Of a stretch of 64,000 nucleotides of DNA, positions 37,812 through 46,520 are shown one piece after another (positions within the stretch are counted from its first letter, which is position 1; each line of letters opens with the position of its first letter). The stretch comes from Stenotrophomonas sp. 24(2023). GTDB lineage: Bacteria > Pseudomonadota > Gammaproteobacteria > Xanthomonadales > Xanthomonadaceae. A program made the position numbers and the translations under genes. The DNA is taken from contig NZ_CP133160.1 of the NCBI RefSeq assembly GCF_030913365.1, positions 2,580,001 to 2,644,000 on the forward strand, in the 5' to 3' direction. Below the pieces are notes generated by a model. It did no database searches. It was given only the letters and a program-made list of their open reading frames with translations, and was not told the DNA's origin.

Positions 37812-38858
37812 ATGGACTCCCTGACCCAGATCGTTCTTGGCGGTGCCGTTGCCGCCGCTGTCGCTCCGCCCGGACATCGCCGCGCGGCCCTGCTGGCCGG
37901 TGCCGCGCTCGGTACGTTGCCGGACCTGGATGCCCTGTGGCTGGGCTTCACCGCCGCCGACCCGGTGGCGGTGATGACCGACCATCGCAGTGTCAGCCAC
38001 TCGCTGCTGGTGCTGCCCTGGGTGGCGGCGCTGGTGTGGTGGCTGTTCAAGCGTTTCGGCCGGGGCCGGGTCGCGCAGGCGCCGGTGCGCTGGTTCTGGG
38101 CGATGCAGCTGGCGCTGGTCACCCATCCGCTGCTGGATGCCTTCACCGTCTACGGCACGCAGCTGTGGTGGCCGCTGCGCCCGCACCCGACGATGGGGGC
38201 GAGCGTGTTCATCATCGATCCGGCCTACACGGTCTGGCTGCTGCTGGGGTGCGTGCTGGCCTGGTTCGGGCGGGCACGGCCCTGGGCCGGCAAGGTGCTG
38301 GCCGCCGCGCTGGTGGTCAGCAGTGGCTACCTGGGCTGGACGCTGCTGGCCAAGGCCCAGGTGGACCGTGCCGCGCAACAGCAGCTGGCGGCGATGGGGC
38401 TGGGCGATGCGCCGCGCTTCTCGGTGCCGATGCCGTTCAACAGCCTGCTGTGGCGGGTGGTGGCAATGACCCCCAGTGGCTACGTGGTGGCCGACCGGTC
38501 GCTGGTGGCCGACCAGGGGCCGATGCACTTCCAGGGCTATCCGTCCAACGTACAGGCCCTGCGCGAAGCGGCCGATGTGCCGGCCGTGCAGCGCCTGCAG
38601 TGGTTCAACCGCGGCTTCATGCGTGCCCAGGTGGTGGATGGCACGCTGGTGCTCAGCGACCTGCGCATGGGCCTGGAGCCGGACTACACCTTCAACTTCG
38701 CCGTGGCCCGCCAGGCGGACGGCCAGTGGCAGGCGATGGTGCCCGAGCAGCGGCGCAGCGACTACGGCAGCCCGCAGGCACGCGCCGAGGTGGGCCGGCG
38801 GCTGGCGGCGATGTGGCACCGCATCTGGCATGAGCCGCCGGCAGCGGCGGTGCTGTAA
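37812..38858 (+). CDS. YdjM/DUF457-type membrane-bound metal-dependent hydrolase
   Basis: A 348-residue inner-membrane protein. The first 190 residues hold four or five hydrophobic helices with the family motifs MDSLTQIVLGG, DLDALWLGF, DHRSVSHS and THPLLDAFTVYGTQLWWP, which supply the metal-binding His/Asp residues. The C-terminal 150 residues are soluble and probably periplasmic. The biochemical substrate is unknown. It starts 54 nt after the LpxH-like gene and may be in the same transcript. Confidence 0.82.
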   Translation: MDSLTQIVLGGAVAAAVAPPGHRRAALLAGAALGTLPDLDALWLGFTAADPVAVMTDHRSVSHSLLVLPWVAALVWWLFKRFGRGRVAQAPVRWFWAMQLALVTHPLLDAFTVYGTQLWWPLRPHPTMGASVFIIDPAYTVWLLLGCVLAWFGRARPWAGKVLAAALVVSSGYLGWTLLAKAQVDRAAQQQLAAMGLGDAPRFSVPMPFNSLLWRVVAMTPSGYVVADRSLVADQGPMHFQGYPSNVQALREAADVPAVQRLQWFNRGFMRAQVVDGTLVLSDLRMGLEPDYTFNFAVARQADGQWQAMVPEQRRSDYGSPQARAEVGRRLAAMWHRIWHEPPAAAVL

Positions 38859-38870
38859 CGCCTGCGCGGG

Positions 38871-39875
38871 TCAGCCGGCGGGCTGCCGGTTGACCTTGAT
38901 GGAACGGTGCAGCACCTGGCGCGGCACGCTGGCGATGTCGAAGCCGACGAAGGCCAGCAGGAACTGCAGGCCGGAGATCAGGGCCACCGTGGCGATCATG
39001 ATGGTGCCCACCGGCGTGGCGACGTCCGCCGCGGCCGACTGCGTCCAGTGGTACAGGCCGAACACCGCGCTGAAGCCCAGCAGCACGCTGCCGGCGATCA
39101 GTTCCAGCGAAGCGATGGACAGGTCGCGCAGGAAATAGTTGTAGCCGATGCGCTTGAGCGTGTTGCGTGCGTGCTTGAACGCGAACTCGCCCAGGATGCG
39201 GCTGATGCGCAGGTTGCTGGTCTCATCGGCGTAACGGGCATCCATCGCCACGTCCTGCACCACCGCGCGCACCGTGTTGAGCCGGAACAGCATGTCGGTC
39301 TCGAAGAAATAGCGGTCGCTGATGGCGTCGAGCTTGAGGTGGCTGGCCACCCGCGCGTGGATGGCGGTGTAGCCGTTGGTCGGGTCGAACACCTGCCAGT
39401 AGCCGGAGGAGGCCTTGGTCATGAACGACAGCAGCAGGTTGCCCACCCGCCGCAGCGGTGGCATGCGCCGGATGTGGGTCAGGTTCCAGAAGCGGTTGCC
39501 CTTGGTGTAATCGGCCTGGCCGTCGGCGATGGGTGCGACGAAGTCCATCAGCAGGGCCGGGTCCATCTGCCCGTCGCCATCGACCTTGACCAGGATGTCC
39601 ATGCCATCGGCGATGGCGGCCCGGTAGCCGGTCTTGATCGCGCCGCCCACGCCGCGGTTCACCTCATGGAACAGCACGGTGATGCGCGGGTCCTGCGCCT
39701 GGGCCTGGACCAGCGCGCCGCTGCCTTCCGGGCAGGCATCGTCGACGCAGTAGATGGCGGTCACGGACGCGTCGATCGCCGCCAGTACGCCCAGGACATG
39801 GCGGGTCACCTTGTAGCAGGGAATGATGACGGCGATTTTCGGCGGTGCGTCCATGTTGGCGTTGGCCAGGGGCAT
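38871..39875 (-). CDS. GT2 family glycosyltransferase with C-terminal membrane helices
   Basis: A 334-residue polyprenyl-phosphate-type sugar transferase. The N-terminal GT-A domain has VIIPCYKV, VDDACPEGS and the metal-binding VKVDGDGQMDP. Two C-terminal hydrophobic helices (about residues 245-267 and 283-305) anchor it, as in GtrB and dolichol-phosphate mannosyltransferase-like enzymes. ATG 39875 is chosen, with 39854 as an alternative. Only 4 nt separate it from the membrane protein gene upstream on the same strand, so they are probably partners: this one charging a lipid carrier, the other transferring the sugar. Confidence 0.85.
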   Translation of the reverse strand: MPLANANMDAPPKIAVIIPCYKVTRHVLGVLAAIDASVTAIYCVDDACPEGSGALVQAQAQDPRITVLFHEVNRGVGGAIKTGYRAAIADGMDILVKVDGDGQMDPALLMDFVAPIADGQADYTKGNRFWNLTHIRRMPPLRRVGNLLLSFMTKASSGYWQVFDPTNGYTAIHARVASHLKLDAISDRYFFETDMLFRLNTVRAVVQDVAMDARYADETSNLRISRILGEFAFKHARNTLKRIGYNYFLRDLSIASLELIAGSVLLGFSAVFGLYHWTQSAAADVATPVGTIMIATVALISGLQFLLAFVGFDIASVPRQVLHRSIKVNRQPAG

Positions 39876-39879
39876 GTGT

Positions 39880-41748
39880 TCAGTCCTGCTGGGGGCGCGC
39901 GGCGCACGGTGCTGCCGCACAGGGGGCCGCTGGTGGCGGACCGGCCAGCATCGTCGCTGCGGGCAGGCGCACCACATCGGCGTCCACGACGGGGGCATCG
40001 GTGCGTGAAACGGCGATGTGTGCGAAGCGGTTGAAGGTGAAATCGAAGTCGTTGTCCGGCATGGCCGGGAAGTGCCGGTGGAAGTAGTCCAGCTGGGGCA
40101 GGTACAACACGTGGTTGACGGCAGGAATGCCGATACCCGGCAGCAGTGCACCGTAGTGCCCGTCAGCCACCAGCACGCCATCGGGCGTGAACGCGGCCTG
40201 TTTCTGCTGCAGTGATGCCAGCACTGCGGCGCGGTCCACGGCGAAGATCGGGCGGGCCGATTGCACGGGATTGAACAGCCCCGTGGCCAGCAGGTTGCCC
40301 AGGCACGCCACGGCCAGCACCACCGTCAGTGCCCGGGAGGCCAGTTGCGGGCGCGTAGCCGCGAACGCCAGCAGGGCCAGGCACAGGTAGGGCCATGCAT
40401 CGGCGGCACTGTGCAGGCGGCTGACGCTGCCCTGGCCGAAGGCGAACTTGGCCAGGCTGCCAGCCAGCAGCAAGGCCAGCACGCTCCACAGGCGTGCGCG
40501 GTCCAGGCGCACCCCGCCGTGGAACAGGGCAAGGGCGCAGCCGATGGTCAGCAGCAGGCCGAAGGCCAGCAGAGCACGGCTGGGCGGGACCATGTACAGC
40601 CCGGTGGCCTTGCCGACTGCCAGCGGCACCGGCAGGAAGATCCAGCAGGCGATGAAGGCGGTGCCCGCCAGGAAGATCGACACCGTCGTGGTGTTGGCCC
40701 GCGCCCACTGCTGCAGCCGGCGGTGGTCGGCCAGCACGGCGGTCAACAGCGGCAGCAGGCTGCTGAACACGGCGATTTCGCAGGCGTTGGAGGGCTTGAA
40801 CGCCGGCAGCGGGTCGTACCGGTAGGTCATCAGGTTGGGCAGCCAATGGGCCAGCAGGCTGATCGCGCTGACGCCACCGCCGGCACTTTCGCGGCGACCG
40901 GGATAGACCGTGTTCTGGACGATGCCGATGATGGCGTGGAAGTAGCCGACGAACACCGCCAGGGCCAAGGCCCCGGCGACGATGGCATCGACCAGGCGCG
41001 GCAGTGTCAGGGCATCGCGCCGGAAGGCCAGCACCAGCACGCCCATGGCCAGGACGCTGGACAGGATGAACGGCGGATAGGCCACTGCCAGCAGCCACAC
41101 CGCCAGCGCGTAGGCACTGGCAGCAATCCGCAGCCAGCGGTTGCCGATGCCCAGCCAGGCAACGGCCCCCCAGGGGGCCAGGGCGAAGGCGCCGGCATTG
41201 CTGGTCCACCAGACCTGGACGAACGGGGAGAAGAACAACGTCAGCGAGAGCAGTACTGCCGCCAGGGGCGGCAGCCGCAGCTGGCGCAGGAACAGGGCCC
41301 AGCCGGCCACGAAGGCCAGGGCCATGAACAGGAAGAAGAACGAATACGCATTGGCCGCCGGCAACAGCATGAAGGCCCAGTGGTAGGGCTTGAACAGCAG
41401 GCCCCAGTCCCGCAGCGGCAGCGCCTGGAAGGTGCGCAGCACCTCGTGGTACGGCGAGTGGGCGTTGACCTGCCCGAAATCATTGGCCACGGCGATCTGC
41501 ACGTAAGGCGTGTAGACCATCCATTCGTCGGAGCGGATCAGCCGCGCGCTGCCCAGCAGCGGTTCCTGCGCGGGCAGGCCCAGGTAATCAAAGGCCAGCG
41601 CGTAGGAGGAAGGGGTCAGCGCGAACCCGACATACAGCACGCACAGCACGGCGATGATTGCCAGGCCAATGCCCCTCTGGCGGCGGCTGAGGCCATGGGG
41701 CAGGCCGCTGTCGGGGGCGGTGAAAGGCAACGGACTGCCTTGGGGCAT
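39880..41748 (-). CDS. Polytopic membrane protein, probable glycan-modifying partner of the adjacent GT2
   Basis: A 622-residue protein with about 11-12 membrane helices and a large periplasmic loop after the first (DEWMVYTPYVQIAVANDFGQ, SPYHEV). The C-terminal 100 residues are soluble. This layout is seen in YfhO-like and GtrC-type transferases that take sugars from polyprenyl phosphate to surface glycans; I do not recognise a specific family. ATG 41748 is preferred to a GTG 9 nt upstream. The C-terminus is Ala/Pro/Cys-rich (AAPCAAAPCAARP). Confidence 0.65.
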   Translation of the reverse strand: MPQGSPLPFTAPDSGLPHGLSRRQRGIGLAIIAVLCVLYVGFALTPSSYALAFDYLGLPAQEPLLGSARLIRSDEWMVYTPYVQIAVANDFGQVNAHSPYHEVLRTFQALPLRDWGLLFKPYHWAFMLLPAANAYSFFFLFMALAFVAGWALFLRQLRLPPLAAVLLSLTLFFSPFVQVWWTSNAGAFALAPWGAVAWLGIGNRWLRIAASAYALAVWLLAVAYPPFILSSVLAMGVLVLAFRRDALTLPRLVDAIVAGALALAVFVGYFHAIIGIVQNTVYPGRRESAGGGVSAISLLAHWLPNLMTYRYDPLPAFKPSNACEIAVFSSLLPLLTAVLADHRRLQQWARANTTTVSIFLAGTAFIACWIFLPVPLAVGKATGLYMVPPSRALLAFGLLLTIGCALALFHGGVRLDRARLWSVLALLLAGSLAKFAFGQGSVSRLHSAADAWPYLCLALLAFAATRPQLASRALTVVLAVACLGNLLATGLFNPVQSARPIFAVDRAAVLASLQQKQAAFTPDGVLVADGHYGALLPGIGIPAVNHVLYLPQLDYFHRHFPAMPDNDFDFTFNRFAHIAVSRTDAPVVDADVVRLPAATMLAGPPPAAPCAAAPCAARPQQD

Positions 41749-41859
41749 GGCGGGCACTCGCAGGGAAGGACATCCGGGCAGGACCGGAGGACGCCACAGC
41801 AGGCGCCGGGCCGCGGCCGATTCTACCTTGTGCCGCCCGGCCTCGCCGCTGCCGCGCGG

Positions 41860-42687
41860 TCAGTACACCGTGGCCCGCCCCTGCACGAAGGAATAGAAGA
41901 ACACCGCGTTGGGATCGTTCTGCACCAGGCGGAATTCGCGGCGCATGCCTTCCACGGTTTCCAGGTCCACCGCACCGGCCTGCAGCAGCTGGTCGGCCGC
42001 CGACAGCAGCAGCTGTTCCCAGAACGCGATCATGGTCTTGCGCCGTGCCGGCTCGCGGTTGTCCAGGTGGATGGTCTTGATCTGGGTATGCACATCGCGG
42101 AAGCCGCCGGCCAGCAGCAGGTTGCCCAGCTTGGCACCGACGAACGGGTCGCCGCCATGGTCGTACTGGAAATCATTGAAGGCCATCCAGTAGCGCCAGA
42201 TATGCGGCGAATACGGATCGAGCAGGAACGAGGCGTTCATCACTTCGGTGATGTAGACCGGCGAGCCCGGGGCCAGCACGCGGCGCACTTCGCTGAGCAC
42301 GCGCGCCGGCGACGGCACGTGTTCCAGCACCCAGCACAGGAAGGCGGCATCGAAGCTGCGGGCCTCGAAGGGCAGTTCGCCGGCATCGGCCTGCTGCAGG
42401 GTGTAGCGGTCGCTGCACCACGGGGTCTTCTGCAGGTTCTCGCGGGCGGTGGCCAGCTGTGCCTCGCTCAGGTCCACGCCGGTGACGTGCAGTTCGGGGA
42501 AGCGGCGCAGCAGGATTTCGGTCTGTGCGCCCACGCCGCTGCCCACTTCCAGCAGGCGGCGTGCGCCGCTGTAGTCGATCTGGCCGAAGATGGACGATTC
42601 CAGCAGGCGGGCCTGGGTCACCAGGCGCTGCTGTTCGGTGCCGGAGAACCCATGCAGGTAGGTCGGGGAGGAGATCGGCGGGGTCAT
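41860..42687 (-). CDS. Class I SAM-dependent methyltransferase
   Basis: A 275-residue soluble methyltransferase. The SAM motif I is LLEVGSGVGAQTE, motif II/post-I VTGVDLSEAQL, and AFLCWVLEHVPSP follows. The substrate cannot be read. It shares the strand with the membrane protein and GT2 genes, 111 nt away, and could methylate a sugar or lipid made by them. Confidence 0.85.
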   Translation of the reverse strand: MTPPISSPTYLHGFSGTEQQRLVTQARLLESSIFGQIDYSGARRLLEVGSGVGAQTEILLRRFPELHVTGVDLSEAQLATARENLQKTPWCSDRYTLQQADAGELPFEARSFDAAFLCWVLEHVPSPARVLSEVRRVLAPGSPVYITEVMNASFLLDPYSPHIWRYWMAFNDFQYDHGGDPFVGAKLGNLLLAGGFRDVHTQIKTIHLDNREPARRKTMIAFWEQLLLSAADQLLQAGAVDLETVEGMRREFRLVQNDPNAVFFYSFVQGRATVY

Positions 42688-42698
42688 GGCGGGCTCGT

Positions 42699-42720
42699 GT
42701 AGCGTCGAGCGTGCTCGACG
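42699..42720 (+). repeat. GTAG palindrome, third sequence class
   Basis: GTAG then CGTCGAGC / GTGCTCGACG, between dusB and the methyltransferase gene. It has the GTAG head and stem of REP-like elements but different stem bases from the GATCCACGC class. Confidence 0.7.
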
Positions 42721-42770
42721 GGATGCTCCAGGCAGGCTGCTGCAGGCGGCATGCGCTGGACGGAGTGTTC

Positions 42771-43766
42771 TCAGGCGGCGGTCGGCATCGCCGGTTCCCC
42801 GGCGATCAGGCCATCGAAATACCGGGTGGTCAGCGCGACCTGGCTGGCGGCATCCTCGGCGCGGTTGACCACCGCGCGGAAGGCGGCATTCTCCGGCCGG
42901 TCCTTGGCGTACCAGCCCAGGTGCTTGCGCGCGATGCGCACGCCCTGTTCCTCGCCATAGAACGCATGCAGGCCGTGCAGGTGGCCGAGCAGGATGTCGC
43001 GGACCTCGGCCAGCGACGGCGGCGGCAGTTCCTCGCCGGTGGCCAGGAAGTGGGCGACCTCGCGGAAGATCCACGGGCGGCCCTGCGCGGCGCGGCCGAT
43101 CATCACCGCATCCACGCCGGTCTGCGCCAGCACCTGCGCGGCCTTGCGCGGCGAGTCGATATCGCCGTTGGCCAGTACCGGAATGCGCAGCGCCGCCTTG
43201 ATCTCGCCGATGGTCGCGTACTCGGCCTGGCCGGTGTAATGCTGGTCGCGGGTGCGGCCATGCACGGCCAGTGCAGCGATGCCGCTGTCCTCGGCGATGC
43301 GGGCGATGACCGGGCCGTTGCGGTGGTCGCAGTCCCAGCCGGTACGTATCTTCAGGGTAACCGGCACGTCCACCGCCTTCACCACCGCTTCCAGGATGCG
43401 CGCGACCAGGGCTTCGTCGCGCATCAGCGCCGATCCGGCCCAGGCGTTGCAGACCTTCTTGGCCGGGCAGCCCATGTTGATGTCGATGATCTGCGCGCCG
43501 TGGTCGACGTTGTAGCGGGCGGCCTCGGCCAGCTGCTGCGGCTCGGTGCCGGCGATCTGCACGCTGATCGGGGCCGGCTCGCCGGCATGGTCCATGCGGT
43601 GGATGGACTTGCGGGTGTTCCAGAAGCGCGGGTCGGAAATGGTCATCTCCGAGGCGGCCAGGCCCGCGCCCAGCCGTTTGCACAGCAGGCGGAAGGGCTT
43701 GTCGGTGACGCCGGCCATGGGCGCCAGCACGACGTTGGGGGCAATGGTGTACGGGCCGATCTGCAT
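42771..43766 (-). CDS. dusB: tRNA-dihydrouridine synthase DusB
   Basis: A 331-residue FMN enzyme reducing uridine to dihydrouridine in tRNA. APMAGVTDKPFR, the catalytic IDINMGCPAKKVCN (Cys in the second part) and VHGRTRDQHYTG are those of DusB. In enterobacteria dusB is followed by fis; no fis is found here, the next gene being a methyltransferase. C-terminal tail is slightly extended. Confidence 0.93.
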   Translation of the reverse strand: MQIGPYTIAPNVVLAPMAGVTDKPFRLLCKRLGAGLAASEMTISDPRFWNTRKSIHRMDHAGEPAPISVQIAGTEPQQLAEAARYNVDHGAQIIDINMGCPAKKVCNAWAGSALMRDEALVARILEAVVKAVDVPVTLKIRTGWDCDHRNGPVIARIAEDSGIAALAVHGRTRDQHYTGQAEYATIGEIKAALRIPVLANGDIDSPRKAAQVLAQTGVDAVMIGRAAQGRPWIFREVAHFLATGEELPPPSLAEVRDILLGHLHGLHAFYGEEQGVRIARKHLGWYAKDRPENAAFRAVVNRAEDAASQVALTTRYFDGLIAGEPAMPTAA

Positions 43767-43915
43767 GCGCCCATTGTAGGCCGCCGCCGCTGGCAGGGCG
43801 CTGCCAGCGGCGGCCCGGTTCAGGCCGATCCGGACGGGGCATATGCCGTACCGGCATCAGCAGATGCTTGAGGGTTGCTTCCGTCGCCCCCACGGGGCGG
43901 TCATGGTGGGCGGCT

Positions 43916-43935
43916 GGGCTGGGCTGGGCTGGGCT
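43916..43935 (+). repeat. (GGGCT)x4 pentanucleotide repeat
   Basis: Four perfect GGGCT units in the dusB-rbsK gap, preceded by a partial unit. A possible slippage site with no gene attached. Confidence 0.8.
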
Positions 43936-43953
43936 GATGCTGCGGCGCTGGCC

Positions 43954-43976
43954 GTAGATCCACGCCACGGGTGGAC
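43954..43976 (+). repeat. SMAG/REP palindrome, with inverted decayed partner
   Basis: GTAGATCCACGCCACGGGTGG; a decayed inverted copy (ATCCACGCAGGGCGCGGAT) lies at 44022-44040 on the other side of the rbsK terminator. Confidence 0.75.
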
Positions 43977-43985
43977 CGAAGGCAT

Positions 43986-44017
43986 TAAAAAGCCCGGGCA
44001 TCTGCATGCCCGGGCTT
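43986..44017 (-). terminator. Intrinsic terminator of nupC-rbsK
   Basis: An 11-bp stem (AGCCCGGGCAT / ATGCCCGGGCT) with a 4-nt loop, followed on the - strand by TTTTTA. It lies 24 nt beyond the rbsK stop. Confidence 0.88.
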
Positions 44018-44040
44018 GTTCATCCACGCAGGGCGCGGAT

Positions 44041-45003
44041 TTATTTGGCTTCCACGTCGGCCGGGGTGAAGTGCGGCATGGCTGCGGCAGCGCCTTCCTT
44101 TTCGGTGGAACGGCCGGCGAACTGGTTGGCAAAACGCACGTGGCGGGCGAACGGAGCCTCCGGTGCCTGCGCGATGGACGCGACCAGCGCGCCGTTGAAG
44201 GCATCGCCGGCACCGGTGGTGTCGATGGCCTGGACCTGTTCGGCGCCCACGCGGTAGTACGGCTGGGTGTCGCCGCGCAGGTTCTCCTCGGCGTGCGACA
44301 CGAACACGCCCACCGACCCCAGGGTCACCACCACGGTGCCGTTGCCGACCAGCTTGCGGCACAGCGCATGCAGGCTGGCGCCGTCCAGGGCGGCCACGTC
44401 GTCGGCGTTCACGCGTTCACCGACATGGCGGCCGAGCAGGGCGACGAACTCGGTCTCGTTCGGGGTCAGCACGTCGGCCAGCTTCAGCAGGCCGATGCTG
44501 GACGGCGCGTCGGCCGGGGCCGCGTTGAGCACGGTGGTGGCACCGGCTTCGCGCGCGGCGGCCAGCGCAGCCTCGATGGTTTCCACCGGCGATTCCAGCT
44601 GCGCCAGCACCACCGTCGCACCTGCCAGCAGCGACTGCTGCCCGGCCACGAAGCCGGTGCTGAGCGCGGCATTGGCACCCGGGCCGATCACGATGGTGTT
44701 GCGGCCACGGGCATCGACATAGATGCCGCCGGTGCCGGTGGGTTCGCTGCTGGCTTCGGCGATCAGGTCGAACTGGTCCTGGGCGGCCAGGCCACGGGCC
44801 ATCGCGCCACCGGCGTCATCGCCGAGCGCGCAGACGAAGGTGGTCTGCGCGCCGGCACGACGGGCGGCCACGGCCTGGTTGAAGCCCTTGCCACCGGGTC
44901 CGGTGCTGTAGCGGCCGGCAATGGTCGCGCCCGGTGCGGGCAGCGACTCGCACCGCCACACGTGATCGACATTGAAGGAACCGACGACGACGACACTGCT
45001 CAT
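44041..45003 (-). CDS. rbsK: Ribokinase (PfkB family)
   Basis: A 320-residue sugar kinase. The N-terminal GSFNVDHVWR, GPGGKGFNQAVAARRAGA substrate loop and the C-terminal DTTGAGDAFNGAL with its catalytic Asp fit RbsK, which phosphorylates D-ribose. ATG 45003 is chosen; a TTG 21 nt upstream also stays in frame. It follows nupC by 28 nt, so the pair forms an operon: nucleoside import, then ribose salvage. Confidence 0.88.
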   Translation of the reverse strand: MSSVVVVGSFNVDHVWRCESLPAPGATIAGRYSTGPGGKGFNQAVAARRAGAQTTFVCALGDDAGGAMARGLAAQDQFDLIAEASSEPTGTGGIYVDARGRNTIVIGPGANAALSTGFVAGQQSLLAGATVVLAQLESPVETIEAALAAAREAGATTVLNAAPADAPSSIGLLKLADVLTPNETEFVALLGRHVGERVNADDVAALDGASLHALCRKLVGNGTVVVTLGSVGVFVSHAEENLRGDTQPYYRVGAEQVQAIDTTGAGDAFNGALVASIAQAPEAPFARHVRFANQFAGRSTEKEGAAAAMPHFTPADVEAK

Positions 45004-45031
45004 AGGGGATCTGTTCTCAAGCAAAACGGGT

Positions 45032-46330
45032 TCAGCTGAAATGCGTCAGCACGCCGGCAATGGTCGCCGTCATGAACGTGGCAATGGTACCGCCCAGCAC
45101 GGCGCGCAGGCCGAACTTGGCCAGGTCATGGCGACGTTCCGGTGCCAGCCCGCCGATGCCACCGATCTGGATGGCGATCGAGCTGAAGTTGGCAAAGCCG
45201 CACAGCGCGTAGGTGGCGATCAGGCGGCCCTCGTTGGAGAGGGTCATGCCCGGCACCTGGCCGTTCACGATCTGCGACAGTTCGGTATACGCGACGAATT
45301 CGTTGATGACCACCTTCTGGCCGATCAGCGAGCCGACGGTGGTGGCGTCGACCCACGGCGTACCGATGACCCAGGCGATCGGGGCCAGCACGTAGCCGAA
45401 GATCGTGGACAGGTTGGTCGGCTTGCCGATCGCGGCCGCCAGGCCGGTCACGTCGCCCAGCCAGGTCAGCGGGGCGTTGAGCAGGGCGATCAGGGCGATG
45501 AAGGCCAGCAGCATCGCACCGATGTTCAGCGCCAGCTTCAGGCCGTCGCCGGCGCCGGCCGCGGCCGCATCGATGATGTTGCTGGAGGTCTTCTCCACTT
45601 CCATCTTGACCGTGCCGCGGGTCAGCGGGGTGCCGGTTTCCGGGATCAGCAGCTTGGCCACGACCAGGGTGGCCGGGGCGGCCATGATGCTGGCGGCCAG
45701 CAGGTGCTTGGCGTAGAACGCCTGCTGCACCGGGTCGCCACCACCGAGCATGCCCACGTAGGCGGCCAGCACGCCGCCGGCGATGTGCGCCATGCCGCCG
45801 ATCATCATGGTCAGCAGCTCGGACTGGGTCATCTTGGCGATGTACGGGCGCACGGTCAGCGGTGCCTCGGTCTGGCCGATGAACACGCTGGCGCAGACGC
45901 TGGTGGTTTCCGCACCGGACACGCGCATCACCTTGGTGATCGCCCAGGCCATCACGCGCACCACGGCCTGCATGATGTTCAGGTGGTACATCACCCCCAT
46001 CAGCGCCGAGAAGAAGATGATGGTCGGCAGCACCTGGAAGGCGAAGATGAACCCGTAGTTCTTGGTGTCCATCAGCGAGCCGAAGATGAAGCCGGAGCCT
46101 TCGTTGACGAAGCTCAGCACCTTCACGAAGCCATGGCCCAGCGCATCGAACACGTCGCGGCCGCCCGGCACCAGGATCACCAGCGCGGCGAACGCGATCT
46201 GCAGGGTGATGCCGGTGACGACCAGCTTCCAGTCCACCGCGCGCTTGTTGTTGGAGAACAACCAGGTGATGCCGATCAGCACCGCCAACCCGAACAGGCC
46301 GAAGCCGATCCTACCCAAACCTTCGACCAT
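45032..46330 (-). CDS. nupC: Concentrative nucleoside transporter NupC (CNT family)
   Basis: A 432-residue inner-membrane symporter. The CNT motifs FIGQTEAPL and VVINEFVAYTEL, which contact the nucleoside and the cation, are intact, and about ten hydrophobic helices are visible. ATG 46330 (MVEGLGRIGFGLFG) is chosen; the longer frame upstream lacks conserved sequence. It is the first gene of a nupC-rbsK unit ended by a strong terminator. Confidence 0.92.
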   Translation of the reverse strand: MVEGLGRIGFGLFGLAVLIGITWLFSNNKRAVDWKLVVTGITLQIAFAALVILVPGGRDVFDALGHGFVKVLSFVNEGSGFIFGSLMDTKNYGFIFAFQVLPTIIFFSALMGVMYHLNIMQAVVRVMAWAITKVMRVSGAETTSVCASVFIGQTEAPLTVRPYIAKMTQSELLTMMIGGMAHIAGGVLAAYVGMLGGGDPVQQAFYAKHLLAASIMAAPATLVVAKLLIPETGTPLTRGTVKMEVEKTSSNIIDAAAAGAGDGLKLALNIGAMLLAFIALIALLNAPLTWLGDVTGLAAAIGKPTNLSTIFGYVLAPIAWVIGTPWVDATTVGSLIGQKVVINEFVAYTELSQIVNGQVPGMTLSNEGRLIATYALCGFANFSSIAIQIGGIGGLAPERRHDLAKFGLRAVLGGTIATFMTATIAGVLTHFS

Positions 46331-46520
46331 GTGACTCCCCTGGGGCGCCGCGAAAAACGGGAAGCCTAGTGCAGGGCCGGGGCCGGGGCAAGAAAAAGCC
46401 ACCCTGCGGTGGCCATCGGTACCGATCAGGCGAGCAACGGCAAGGGGTTGCGGGGGCCGGGGCGGGTAGAATGGCCGCCTCATTCCGGCCCGGATGCGGG
46501 CCTGCAGCAGGGAGAATCGC

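Noticed and set aside
42688..42770. fis expected after dusB
   Set aside because: The next gene on the strand is a methyltransferase, and the 83-nt gap has only a GTAG palindrome and no fis-like frame.
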